Source of the DNA: an uncultured SAR116 cluster alpha proteobacterium | GTDB taxonomy: Bacteria; Pseudomonadota; Alphaproteobacteria; Puniceispirillales; Marisalimonadaceae | DNA: 64,000 nucleotides | Direction: 5' to 3' | Assembly: GCA_902558885.1 (NCBI GenBank) | Contig: CACEFQ010000004.1 | Location: 62,001-126,000, forward strand | In this document: positions 10,675-21,135 of the stretch, piece after piece | How the letters are laid out: each line of letters begins with the position of its first letter | Numbering within the stretch: position 1 is the first letter of the stretch | Position numbers and translations under genes: made by a program | Notes under the pieces: model-generated | Databases searched by the model: none | What the model was told of the DNA's origin: nothing | What the model saw: the letters and a program-made list of their open reading frames with translations, nothing else

Positions 10675-11184
10675 TTATTCGTCTTTATGGATTTTTTCCA
10701 TTTTTTCATGTCGTTCCTGTGCGTCTACACTTAATGATGCAATTGGCCTTGCTTTCAAACGACCTAATCCAATTGGTTCACCTGTTTCTTCACAATATCC
10801 ATATGTTTTTAAATCTATTCTTCTTAATGCAGCGTCGATTTTGCTAATAAGTTTTCTTTCCCTATCTCTAGTTCGTAACTGAATAGATGCGTCGGATTCT
10901 ACCTGGGCTCTATCAGCCATATCAGGTCTTTGTAAACCTTCAGCAGATAAAGTACCCTTGGTATCAGTTGCCTCTTCAAGCAATTCTGATTTCCAATTAA
11001 GTAATTTTTGTCTAAAATACTCTAGTTGATTGTCATTCATAAACTCTTCATCGACAGATGGCTTGTAGTCTTCTGGAAGAATTATTCTATTTCCAAGTAA
11101 ACCGCCTCGATCAGCACCATTTTCAAAATTTTCTTCTTTTGTTTCTAGTATTTTTTTTGACGAACTCACTTTTATACTTCCCAA
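10675..11184 (-). CDS. dksA: RNA polymerase-binding protein DksA (Cys-less alphaproteobacterial type)
   Basis: YGYCEETGEPIGLGRLKARPIASLSVDAQERHE. Confidence 0.9.
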   Translation of the reverse strand: MGSIKVSSSKKILETKEENFENGADRGGLLGNRIILPEDYKPSVDEEFMNDNQLEYFRQKLLNWKSELLEEATDTKGTLSAEGLQRPDMADRAQVESDASIQLRTRDRERKLISKIDAALRRIDLKTYGYCEETGEPIGLGRLKARPIASLSVDAQERHEKMEKIHKDE

Positions 11185-11345
11185 AAATTTTAATAATGAC
11201 TGTTATATAAAAACTTTAAAAAAGTTCAAGCACGAAAATAAAAATTTAATTTTTGATTAAAATCTGTGCTAAAAATTTGATAAATAATAAGTTGAAAATT
11301 TTAGATATAGTATTATTTAAATAGTATTAATTTAAGGGTAAATAA

Positions 11346-12566
11346 TTGAATTATTCTGATATATTTAAATCATCCATAAACAAACTTAAAAATGAGGGTA
11401 GGTATAGGTATTTCAATGAAATTGAAAGAAAAGCTGGTATGCACCCTAACGCGTTGTGGATATCAGAATCAAAAAAAAATAATATAACTGTCTGGTGTTC
11501 AAATGATTATTTGGGCATGAGTCAAAATAAACTTGTTATAGATACAATGATAAATTCAGTAAAAAAAATGGGAACAGGTTCAGGTGGAACACGAAATATA
11601 TCTGGAAACAGCAATGCTATTGTACAATTGGAAAATGAGCTGGCTGATTTTCATTTGAAGGAAAAAGCTGTAGTATTTTCATCTGGATATGTTGCAAATG
11701 AATCAACAATAAGTACTCTTCTGAGTTTATTAGAGGATGCAGTTGTTTTTTCTGACGAAAAAAATCATGCATCAATCATTTCAGGTATAAAAAAATCAAA
11801 ATCATTAAAAGAAATTTTTAAACATAACGATTTAAAACACTTAGAAGCTTTAATTCAAAAATATCCAGAAAAAAAACCTAAAATTATTGTATTTGAATCC
11901 ATTTATTCCATGGATGGTGATTTTGGAGATATATCTGGAATATCAAAAATAGCAAAAAAATATAATGCATTAACTTATTTAGATGAAGTTCATGCTGTTG
12001 GTATGTATGGGAAAAAAGGATCGGGTGTAACTGAAGCATTAGGATTACAAAATTCTATTGATATAATTCAAGGAACATTAGGAAAAGCATTTGGAACAAT
12101 GGGGGGATATATTGCCTCTTCAAACATAATCTGCGATGCCATAAGAAGTTATGCTAGTGGATACATATTTACAACAGCATTGCCACCGGCACTTGTAAAA
12201 GCTGCAAGTACTTCCATAAGTTATTTAAAAAAATCTGATAAAGAAAGAAAGATGCAACAAAAAAATACAATTTTACTCAAAGAATACCTGGCAAAAGAAA
12301 ACATAAATTTTATAGATAACAAAAGTCACATAGTACCAATAATGGTAAATAACCCTATAAGATGTAAAGAAATCAGTAATATTCTGTTAAATGAGTTTAA
12401 ACATTACATACAACCAATTAATTATCCAACTGTTCCAGTTGGGACTGAAAGATTAAGAATTACACCAGGCCCTTTACATACAGAAAAAATGATTTCTGAT
12501 TTAACGATTGCACTTAAATATGCTTTCAACAAAACTGATAGATATAATCACTCAAAAATAGCATAA
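11346..12566 (+). CDS. hemA: 5-aminolevulinate synthase
   Basis: MHPNALWI...[55 protein letters not shown]. Starts at a TTG in the track. Confidence 0.95.
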   Translation: MNYSDIFKSSINKLKNEGRYRYFNEIERKAGMHPNALWISESKKNNITVWCSNDYLGMSQNKLVIDTMINSVKKMGTGSGGTRNISGNSNAIVQLENELADFHLKEKAVVFSSGYVANESTISTLLSLLEDAVVFSDEKNHASIISGIKKSKSLKEIFKHNDLKHLEALIQKYPEKKPKIIVFESIYSMDGDFGDISGISKIAKKYNALTYLDEVHAVGMYGKKGSGVTEALGLQNSIDIIQGTLGKAFGTMGGYIASSNIICDAIRSYASGYIFTTALPPALVKAASTSISYLKKSDKERKMQQKNTILLKEYLAKENINFIDNKSHIVPIMVNNPIRCKEISNILLNEFKHYIQPINYPTVPVGTERLRITPGPLHTEKMISDLTIALKYAFNKTDRYNHSKIA

Positions 12567-12586
12567 CAATTTTAAAAGATATTAAA

Positions 12587-13618
12587 TTGACTATTATAAA
12601 AAAAACTAATGATCACCCAGTTTTTCCTGATAAAAATAAGATTGGAGTATTACTTGTTAATTTAGGAACTCCTGATGGGACTGACTATTGGTCTATGAGA
12701 AGATATTTAAAACAATTTCTTATGGACAAGAGAGTTGTAGATCTTTTTAGACCTTTATGGTGGTTAATATTAAATGGCCCTATACTTACATTCAGGCCTT
12801 CAAAATCTGGAAAAGCTTACAAAAAAATTTGGGATGAAAAAAATCATGGATCACCATTAAGGGGATTTACTATTAAACAAACAAACAAAATACAAAATTC
12901 TTTTAAAATTAATCCTAATATTTTCATAGACTATGCTATGAGATATGGAAATCCAGGAATAGATAAAATTTTAAATAAAATGACAAAAAATGGATGTTCG
13001 AAAATTCTATTAGTTCCACTTTATCCTCAATATGCAGCTAGCACTACTGCAACTGTTAAAGACGAAGTTTTTAAATGGTTGCTAAAACAAAGATGGCAAC
13101 CAGATATCCGAACAGTTCCTCCTTGGTTTGATAATAAAAATTATATAAAAGCCCTAGCTTTTACTATCAAAAAACATTTAAAAGATACAGATAAAATAGA
13201 CAAGTTAGTAATATCTTTCCATGGTATACCAAAAAGATATTTCATGGCTGGTGATCCTTATCATTGTCATTGTATTAAAACCGCCAGATTACTTAAAGAA
13301 GAATTAAAATGGCCACAAAATAAAGTTTTAGTTACTTTTCAATCTAGATTTGGCCCTGAAGCATGGCTTCAACCTTATACTGACGAAACAATTATAGAAT
13401 TAGCTAAACAAGGATCAAAGAATATTGCTGTGATTGCTCCAGGTTTCATCTCTGATTGCCTAGAAACACTTGAAGAATTAAATGTTGAGGCAAGAGAGTT
13501 GTTTTTTGAGAATGGTGGAGAAACTTTTCAATATATACCTTGTTTAAATGATAACGAATATTCTATTAAATTTTTAAATGAAATAGTTAAACAAAATTTA
13601 TTAGGGTGGAATAATTAA
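12587..13618 (+). CDS. hemH: Ferrochelatase
   Basis: GVLLVNLGTPDGTDYWSMRRYLKQFLMDKRVVD, VPLYPQYAASTTATV, SFHGIPKRYFMAGDPYHCHC. Confidence 0.95.
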   Translation: MTIIKKTNDHPVFPDKNKIGVLLVNLGTPDGTDYWSMRRYLKQFLMDKRVVDLFRPLWWLILNGPILTFRPSKSGKAYKKIWDEKNHGSPLRGFTIKQTNKIQNSFKINPNIFIDYAMRYGNPGIDKILNKMTKNGCSKILLVPLYPQYAASTTATVKDEVFKWLLKQRWQPDIRTVPPWFDNKNYIKALAFTIKKHLKDTDKIDKLVISFHGIPKRYFMAGDPYHCHCIKTARLLKEELKWPQNKVLVTFQSRFGPEAWLQPYTDETIIELAKQGSKNIAVIAPGFISDCLETLEELNVEARELFFENGGETFQYIPCLNDNEYSIKFLNEIVKQNLLGWNN

Positions 13619-13708
13619 ATTGTAAAAAATTTTAGAAAAAATTTAGAATTGATTTGATAAAGTTAGTATTTACATTTCAAATATTAACCCTTATAAAATA
13701 TAAAAACA

Positions 13709-13782
13709 GCGGGTATTGTGTAGTGGTAAGACCTTAGCCTTCCAAGCTAATGACGCGAGTTCGATTCTCGCTACCCGCTCCA
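13709..13782 (+). tRNA. tRNA-Gly (anticodon TCC)
   Basis: GCGGGTA/TACCCGC acceptor stem, TTAGC-CTTCCAA-GCTAA anticodon arm, GCGAG-TTCGATT-CTCGC T-arm, encoded CCA. Confidence 0.95.
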
Positions 13783-14134
13783 TCTAATGAAACTCAGTCG
13801 TCCTAAGCATGAGATATGCAGCATATTTTGTAATATGTGTGCTTATAGAACAGACCAAATGCTAGAACCATTTAAATGTTTCTTACTTATGTAAAAAGCA
13901 TTTGCAAAATATATAAAACTTAGAGTTAAAGAATTAAAAGAATATATTTTGTTAAATTATTTTTTCAATTCTATATATATAATTGCCCATTTCTATAACA
14001 CATTCGGACTCTTACAACTTGCCTTCTTTTTGTGCTGTAAAACTATACTTTAGTGGTTGCTATATAGTTGTTTCCATTAGATGCACTTATGTGGCACTTC
14101 AAATTTTAAATTTTTATAATTTATACAAAATATC

Positions 14135-14842
14135 TTATTTAAAGTCATATGTTGTAATTTTTTTTAAAAATAGTCTTGCCCACATATATAAAATAGAAAA
14201 GCCATTATAAAAGATTTTCATTTTTGACTCCCCACCAATTCTTTTAGGTTCATCACCAGGTATCTCAGATAATTTCAATTTGTTAACTTGTGCTAATCCT
14301 GTAATTAATGGTTCAAAAACAGGGCCTTTATTATACAATGATATTTCATTCCAATTAAAAGCTGATTTTCTAAAGCATCTAAATATAGTTAATGAATCAG
14401 TTATTCTATTTGGTCCTAAAAAATTAAACATAAGAGAAAAAATATAATTACCAAAAGCCGTGACAATAGTATCATCATAAGATTTTGCATTATCTAAATA
14501 TCTAGAAATTACAACGACGTCATAACCTTTATTAATTTCAATAACTAATTTTTCTAAATCATCTGGCTTACAGTTACCATCAGGACTAAATTCAATTACA
14601 TAGTCATTTCGAGATAAATTGACCGCTTCAAGGATAGCATTCTCTAATCCTGGTTTTGTCTGATAAATGATATTATTAAATCCATTTTTTTTTAAAAAAC
14701 TTACTGAACCATCTGTTGAATGCCCGTCAACAATTAAAATTTCATCAAACAAAGATTTTTTTATTTTAGGTATTATTACAGTGAGTGAATCAAGTTCGTT
14801 TAAAATAGGAATAATCAATGTGATTTTTAGTTTTTTTTTCAT
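14135..14842 (-). CDS. Family 2 glycosyltransferase, DPM1-like polyprenyl-phosphate glycosyltransferase
   Basis: TLIIPILNELDSLTVIIPKI, ILIVDGHSTDGS, FSPDGNCKPDDL, RITDSLTIFRCFRKSAF. Confidence 0.85.
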   Translation of the reverse strand: MKKKLKITLIIPILNELDSLTVIIPKIKKSLFDEILIVDGHSTDGSVSFLKKNGFNNIIYQTKPGLENAILEAVNLSRNDYVIEFSPDGNCKPDDLEKLVIEINKGYDVVVISRYLDNAKSYDDTIVTAFGNYIFSLMFNFLGPNRITDSLTIFRCFRKSAFNWNEISLYNKGPVFEPLITGLAQVNKLKLSEIPGDEPKRIGGESKMKIFYNGFSILYMWARLFLKKITTYDFK

Positions 14843-14872
14843 ATTTAAACAGCCTTATGATCAATTCAGTCT

Positions 14873-17800
14873 TTATTTTGGTTTCAAAGCCTCTGAAAAG
14901 GATCTATAGATAAAAAAAGGAAAAGCAAATAAAAAAATACTTATGAAAGAATAAATCTGAAATATAAGTAATTTGTCAGTGAATTCAAACTCAATTGTAT
15001 TTTTTCCTTTTGGAACTATAATAGATTTATAACCTACGTTAGCTCTGTAAATCGATACATATTGATCATTAATTTTTGCTTTCCATCTTTTATCATAGCT
15101 ATCAGAGTATATTAACCAGCTACTTTCAGTATTATTAGAAATCAATTTAATTTTATTATTTGTGAATTTTTTAATTTTTAAGCCATTAGATAAAAATTCT
15201 TTTTCAAATGATTGATTGGTTTTTATTTTAAAGCCCTTATCTAGCTTTGTAAAAGTTTTTTCAGGTTTTATATACGCGGCGCCTTGTATTTTATACAAAG
15301 ACTTTTTTGAGATTCTTATTTCGGTAGTGTAAACAAAATCATTAATCCCAAGAGTGCTTTTTGAATAACTTTGTCCAAAACTTAATGATGTATTTTGTTT
15401 ATTAAAGTTATAGTTTAACTTATCCGATTTTGAGGCTAAAACTTTGCCGTCTTGAAGAAAGTATAAAATATTATCCTTTTTCTGAAAGGCCATATGTACC
15501 CATTTATTTAAAGGAGCAACATTATTAGTACTAAGTTTTCCAAGAGTTGACCCTAAAAAAACAGTATTATTATTATATAAATCCACTGAAATTCTATTTT
15601 TGTTATAACCCATCCAATCTATGATATAATTATTCTGATTATTAGGAATGTCCCCAATTCTTCTTGAGAACCATTCAATGGTCCAATCTTTATTTTCAAA
15701 ATTATATTTATCTGAAGGTTTAAGCTGCCAACCTGTTTTATTACCAATTATGCTTTCTCCACCACTAAAAACTGACACAGGAATTGACCTGTTTTTATTA
15801 TTAGTTGTTTTAAGATAAGAAACATCATTCATAATTCTAGAATGAAATTTTGTTTTCAATTCATCAACCTCTAAAGAATTAACTTTACTAAATAAAGAGA
15901 TTATATTTTTATCATTAGGAAAAGATGGTAAAAAATCCGCAGTAGGATTAATATTTTTAAAATTCAAATTATTATCTGTTAAAATAATATCATTATATTC
16001 AACCTTATCAAGAACCATAGAATTAACTAAGTTAATTTTTGTCTTCCATGTGTTAGCTAAGTTTGGCTTTTTATTAAAATGTAATAATGGAACTGAACAT
16101 CCATTAGATTTTTTAAAATAACTATTTTCATTTAGTATTTTATCTATGTAACCCGAGCCTTCAACAATTATGGTATTATAGTAACTGTCAGAATGAGTAT
16201 AGTTTAAACCTAATCCATATTTTAAAACTCTATAGTAATCAAACATTTCTTTTGAAATTGTTTGGGCAGATAAAAATGGCTCACAAGTATAATAACCACT
16301 TCCAGAAAGCCATAATTCATGTACATTCCAATTAAAATTATATTTATTCATATATTGCTCTAAATAGTTTCTTTTTTTATTTAATTCTTTTTTGCTTAAT
16401 TTATATTTTGGTAAAATAAAATCTTTTACAAAGAATTCTTCTTTACCTTCTATATTTTGAGCTTTTATTTGATGAATTAACTTTAAATGACTAGGATGAT
16501 TATAATGTAAGCTTTTTAGTTTATAATTAATTGAAAAAACAAAACAGAAAATTAAACTATAGAAAAAATATGATATAGGAAGTTTATATTTTATTATATA
16601 ATTTATTTTCCATAAAAAATTTGGAAGGTTTAGATAGAAAATAAATATAAGTAAAATATGAAAAATTAATAAATAAAAATCTAGTTTTAAAAATTCTTCT
16701 ATATTGCTTATATTTGCGGGAATTTCTTTTGTAAAATAGATATGAAATATAGTATAGATAATTATTAAGGAACCTGAAGAAGTAAATTTATTTTTAATAA
16801 AATAATTTAAATAATTTTTAGAAATTAATATTAAGGTGTTTTCTCCTTTCTTAAAATAAATAGCCATTCCATAAGCCGCTAAGATTAAAAAATTAATTTT
16901 TAGAATTATTTCTAAAGCAAATGGTATTATCCTTACATATGAGAAGCCAGGTATCCAATAAAGAAGACTCAAAAGTATCCAAGAGGTTTCCTGAATATAT
17001 AGTAATAAAATAATGATTGTTGAACAGAAGATAGTTTTTTGAAATATATAAATCTTATGATCTAAAGAATAAAAAATAAAAAAAACACATAAAGGACTAA
17101 TATATAAACCAATATCTAAATGAGTATTTAAATCAATAAATCGATTTAAATTATTAAATATATTAAATAACGAATGATCATCAGATAATTGATTTATAAA
17201 TGTATTAAAAGAAAACCCTAAACCATTATCTCTGCCACTTCTAAAAATTTGAATATTTTCGAGAATTAGCTCACTTGAAACAAAGTAAAAATAAGTAAAT
17301 GTGTAATAAATGGATAATATTAAAATTAAAAGTACTCTATAATCTTTAAATAAGTTGAATGTTTCTTTAATTTTTTTAAAAATATTATGAAAAATTCTGT
17401 AATTTTCTTTTGATTTAACATTAAAATAAGTAAATGTTAGAAATAGTAAAACTACAAAATAAAAGGATAAAATATTTATATAAGGTAAATTCCCAAATAA
17501 AGATAATAACCAAGTCAAAATCAATCCTATTAAACTTGATCTATTTGGAGTAACTACTAAAGAATATATATACATGATAAAAAAAGGTAATAAATAATAG
17601 TTTTTTAGACTAAAAGTATTCCAGTAATTAAAATCAGTTCCTATAATAAAGATACCTATTAAAAAGAAAATAATGATATTAGAAAAACCAAGTTTTTTTA
17701 AAAATAGTGAAAATCCAGTAGCACCAATCAATATATGAACGAAGTTGGATAATATAAATAAAAAATAAACATTCTGTATCAAAAACATTTTACCTAAAAG

Positions 17801-18079
17801 CATCAAAATATAATCAATGCCAGTTAATATATAATACCAATAAGTTAAAGATTGCCCTGATTTAAAGAAAGGATTCCATAAAGGAAATTCAGAGTTTACG
17901 TATAAACTATCATAAATAGTTTTAAATGCGAAATAAGTTACCCCTGTATCATTGCCAAAATAGGCATAAAATTGGGATTGATATATTTGATTGAATAAAA
18001 AGAATATACAAATAAGAGGGAAAAGAAAACTTATCACCATAAAAATGTTTTTGGGATATTTTAAAATATAATTAATCAT
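14873..18079 (-). CDS. YfhO-like multi-pass membrane protein (putative GT-C) with an embedded LamG/concanavalin A-like domain
   Basis: About 12 hydrophobic segments in the N-terminal half; C-terminal SSWLIYSDSYDKRWKAKINDQYVSIYRANVGYKSIIVPKGKNTIEFEF is YfhO-like; DWTIEWFSRR...WVHMAFQKKDNILYFLQDGK...EIRISKKSLY is LamG-like. Confidence 0.75.
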   Translation of the reverse strand: MINYILKYPKNIFMVISFLFPLICIFFLFNQIYQSQFYAYFGNDTGVTYFAFKTIYDSLYVNSEFPLWNPFFKSGQSLTYWYYILTGIDYILMLLGKMFLIQNVYFLFILSNFVHILIGATGFSLFLKKLGFSNIIIFFLIGIFIIGTDFNYWNTFSLKNYYLLPFFIMYIYSLVVTPNRSSLIGLILTWLLSLFGNLPYINILSFYFVVLLFLTFTYFNVKSKENYRIFHNIFKKIKETFNLFKDYRVLLILILSIYYTFTYFYFVSSELILENIQIFRSGRDNGLGFSFNTFINQLSDDHSLFNIFNNLNRFIDLNTHLDIGLYISPLCVFFIFYSLDHKIYIFQKTIFCSTIIILLLYIQETSWILLSLLYWIPGFSYVRIIPFALEIILKINFLILAAYGMAIYFKKGENTLILISKNYLNYFIKNKFTSSGSLIIIYTIFHIYFTKEIPANISNIEEFLKLDFYLLIFHILLIFIFYLNLPNFLWKINYIIKYKLPISYFFYSLIFCFVFSINYKLKSLHYNHPSHLKLIHQIKAQNIEGKEEFFVKDFILPKYKLSKKELNKKRNYLEQYMNKYNFNWNVHELWLSGSGYYTCEPFLSAQTISKEMFDYYRVLKYGLGLNYTHSDSYYNTIIVEGSGYIDKILNENSYFKKSNGCSVPLLHFNKKPNLANTWKTKINLVNSMVLDKVEYNDIILTDNNLNFKNINPTADFLPSFPNDKNIISLFSKVNSLEVDELKTKFHSRIMNDVSYLKTTNNKNRSIPVSVFSGGESIIGNKTGWQLKPSDKYNFENKDWTIEWFSRRIGDIPNNQNNYIIDWMGYNKNRISVDLYNNNTVFLGSTLGKLSTNNVAPLNKWVHMAFQKKDNILYFLQDGKVLASKSDKLNYNFNKQNTSLSFGQSYSKSTLGINDFVYTTEIRISKKSLYKIQGAAYIKPEKTFTKLDKGFKIKTNQSFEKEFLSNGLKIKKFTNNKIKLISNNTESSWLIYSDSYDKRWKAKINDQYVSIYRANVGYKSIIVPKGKNTIEFEFTDKLLIFQIYSFISIFLFAFPFFIYRSFSEALKPK

Positions 18080-18786
18080 TTAATTTTTTTATTCATTTTT
18101 TTTATTATTAAATTGGACAATAATGGAAGCAAACCAATTAAAATTAGATAAAATGCAGTTTTTAAACTTAAAATATCAGAGGCTGAGTTAATAGTTTCTA
18201 AATATGCTCCTGAATTTGCAATTATAAAAGCACCTGGAATGGTGCCAATCAAAGAAATTAAAAAAAATTCAATGAATTTAATAGATGTAAATGGCATAGT
18301 TATATTAACAATAAAATTAGGAACAATTGGAATTACCCTTAGTGCAAACAAGTAATAAATTCCATGATTATTAACTTCTGTTTTTATAAAACTAATTTTT
18401 TTAAAAAAACTTTTCTTAATTTGCTCTTTGTAAAATGATCTTATGAAGAGAAAAGTAATTATTGATCCAAGGTTCGACGCGATAATAGTTGTCAAAAAAC
18501 CAATTATTGAACCAAGAAAAAAACCACTAGTTAATGTTAAAAAAATCATTGCCCCTGGCAAACTTAAAAATGAATTAAATACAATCATTACAAAAATAAT
18601 ACAAAATATAAAAAGTAAATTTGTATCTTTGTATGTAATTATTATTTGTTTTTGTTTGAAAAGAATTTGTGTCAAATCAATTTCTAAAAAAAAAAATAAA
18701 AGAAACATAAAAAATGGAATTAATAAAAGAATGTACAGAAAAATATTTTTTACATTATAATTTTTAAATTCTGATTTATTTAACAT
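18076..18786 (-). CDS. TVP38/TMEM64 (VTT domain) family membrane protein
   Basis: LSLPGAMIFLTLTSGFFLGSIIGFLTTIIASNLGSIITFLFIRSF and LRVIPIVPNFIVNITMPFTSIKFIEFFLISLIGTIPGAFI. Confidence 0.88.
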   Translation of the reverse strand: MLNKSEFKNYNVKNIFLYILLLIPFFMFLLFFFLEIDLTQILFKQKQIIITYKDTNLLFIFCIIFVMIVFNSFLSLPGAMIFLTLTSGFFLGSIIGFLTTIIASNLGSIITFLFIRSFYKEQIKKSFFKKISFIKTEVNNHGIYYLFALRVIPIVPNFIVNITMPFTSIKFIEFFLISLIGTIPGAFIIANSGAYLETINSASDILSLKTAFYLILIGLLPLLSNLIIKKMNKKIK

Positions 18787-19305
18787 TATTCCTACTCAAT
18801 AATCTCAACTCTATAACCATCTGTTTTTTTCCATTTTTCAAAGTTTTAAACTACTTTGAAACTCATAATTATTATAGAATAATAATAAATTTTATACTCT
18901 TAAAAATACCTTTTAATACCATAACTATAGATTAAGAGAAAAATAAAATTAAAACATTTTAATTTGAGCTCAGCATGTAACCAAGCACAGTAGATCCAAA
19001 AATAAAACAAAATGAAAAAGAAAAAAAACAATTTAAAATTAAAAGAGTTTATAATTGAAGAAAATGATTTGTTAAGTTTCTTAAGAAAAAGTTTTGTTTT
19101 ACAATAACAAGGATTTTGACGTGTAAGTTCTCTGTATTAAGACACTAAATTAAGATTAAACATTTAGCGCAGACCAAGCAATAGACCATTTTGTGCCTGT
19201 TGTCACAGATTCATCTATACATAAAATGAGGGTAGAGCTTGTTTTCAACTACAAGTGGCGCGCTTGTAGATGAGCATAACTTCTTGGTTCACTAAAGGTA
19301 AAGAT

Positions 19306-20181
19306 TCAGCTTTCTCTCTTGTTTTGTTGTAATAGAAGTGTAAAAAAAACACTTAATAATATAACTAAACCTCCAAATATAGTAATTAAAGACGGATTTT
19401 TTTCATACCATAAAAAATTCAAAATAATAGAAATTGGTGGAATTAAATAGAGAAACAACGAAGCTTTATTGGCTCCATAATAACCAACTGAAAAGGTCCA
19501 AGTTAAGTAACCTAATGCAGTTGGAAATAATGCTAACCATAAATAGGTTAATTTTATTTCATTAGAAGTTTCAGAAATAAAATAATAAGTTTCTGGGAAC
19601 CAAAATAACATAGGCATGGTTCCAAAAATTATTGTATATGCAGTAGAAGTTATTGCACCATATATCTTAACTAAAGGTTTTACTATATGAAAGTAGATTG
19701 CAGTTAAGATGGCGGCAAATAATATCAAGCTTGATCCACTTCCAATTTTTAAGCCACCTTCTTGATCAAAAGATATTAAACCAACCCCAAACATACAAAT
19801 AATTATTCCTGACCAATGTATATATGAAACTTTTTGTTTCAAAATAAAAAAACCAATTAAAGCAGTAAATAATGGGTTACAATTGACAATGAAGCTTCCT
19901 GCCCCAGCTGAAACACTCTCTTGTCCATGGTTAAGAAATAAATTATATAAAAAAATACCAATAAACCCTGCAAAGAAGTAGCGTAATAAGTGTTTTAATT
20001 TTAACTTTTGTTTATAATTATAAATGCACCAAATAATAGAAAGAAGAGCTGCCAAAGAAAATCTTCCTGTAGCCAAAATGAAAGGACTTGAACTTTCTAA
20101 AAGAAATGACATTGCTGGAAATGAAGATCCCCAGAAAAAAACAGTAGAAAATATTGCTAACATTGGAACTATTCTTTTCAT
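19306..20181 (-). CDS. DMT family (EamA) transporter
   Basis: FFWGSSFPAMSFLL..., ten TM-like segments, two EamA-like repeats. Confidence 0.88.
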   Translation of the reverse strand: MKRIVPMLAIFSTVFFWGSSFPAMSFLLESSSPFILATGRFSLAALLSIIWCIYNYKQKLKLKHLLRYFFAGFIGIFLYNLFLNHGQESVSAGAGSFIVNCNPLFTALIGFFILKQKVSYIHWSGIIICMFGVGLISFDQEGGLKIGSGSSLILFAAILTAIYFHIVKPLVKIYGAITSTAYTIIFGTMPMLFWFPETYYFISETSNEIKLTYLWLALFPTALGYLTWTFSVGYYGANKASLFLYLIPPISIILNFLWYEKNPSLITIFGGLVILLSVFFTLLLQQNKRES

Positions 20182-20203
20182 TAATTATACAATAGTAAAT
20201 TTT

Positions 20204-20929
20204 CTAGTTTTTAGGGAGGGATAATTTACCTAAGACATTATACTTAGATAAAAGATTTTGAACAAAACCATTTTCTATATTTTTTTTTACAAAATTATTA
20301 ATAAAATTTTCAGCCTCTAAATTTCCAGGTTTACTTCCAATACATTGATTTATAAAAGTGAATGATTCATTTAATATAAAACAGTCAGTTGTTTGTTTTA
20401 TATCATCAACTAATTTAGGTCTTAATCCAGCCAATACTTCGTATTTATTTTCTTGAAAAATCAAAAAAGATTCATCTATAGATTTTGCTCTTATTATATC
20501 TGCATTTTTTATATTCTCTGTTAACCAAAGATCATATGCACTTCTTTCGGCAACGGCAATTTTAATTCCTTTTTTATCAACATCTTGTAATGTTTTAATA
20601 TTAATACCATTCCTAATTAGGAAAGTTGATTCAATAGTTGTGTATGGGATACTAAATGTTATCGATTTGGCTCTTGCCGGCTCATTTGCAATATTTCCAA
20701 TATCCCAAGCATCCTCTGTAATTGCATCTGCTAGTTCACCTGGCCTATTAAAAGTAATTAATTTAATATCTACATCTAATTCTTTAGCAAGTGCTCTTGC
20801 CATGTCTGGAGAAACTCCTTGTGGATCGCCATTACTCTCTTTACTAGTAACTAATAAAAAGTTACTTAAATTTATAGCTGCTCTAAGGAAGCCTTTCGGA
20901 GCTAACTGTTTAATTACATTTTCTTTCAA
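20204..20929 (-). CDS. Substrate-binding (SBP_bac_3 fold) protein without a signal peptide
   Basis: GFLRAAINLSNFLLV...GVSPDMARALAKELDVDIKLITFNRPGELADAITEDAWDIGNIA; N-terminus lacks a hydrophobic leader. Confidence 0.8.
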   Translation of the reverse strand: MKENVIKQLAPKGFLRAAINLSNFLLVTSKESNGDPQGVSPDMARALAKELDVDIKLITFNRPGELADAITEDAWDIGNIANEPARAKSITFSIPYTTIESTFLIRNGINIKTLQDVDKKGIKIAVAERSAYDLWLTENIKNADIIRAKSIDESFLIFQENKYEVLAGLRPKLVDDIKQTTDCFILNESFTFINQCIGSKPGNLEAENFINNFVKKNIENGFVQNLLSKYNVLGKLSLPKN

Positions 20930-21135
20930 AAAAATCTCTTAAAATAATTATTTATAGTTGATATATACACTCAAAAAATCTGATTATAAACTGAAATTTA
21001 ATTAATTTATCTTTAATAACAAAAGCAAAATGTTTAAAATTTAAGCAAATTTGATTTTATTTGAACATTTTTCATACATATTTTTGTATTTTTTAAAAAA
21101 TTAAATATGTTTGCCTTATTATATAGGGGGATTAT

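Noticed and set aside
13783-14134. Possible tRNA-Gly-associated island boundary for the glycosylation operon
   Set aside because: No integrase and no repeat of the tRNA 3' end was found in the 18.8-19.3 kb gap; insufficient evidence.
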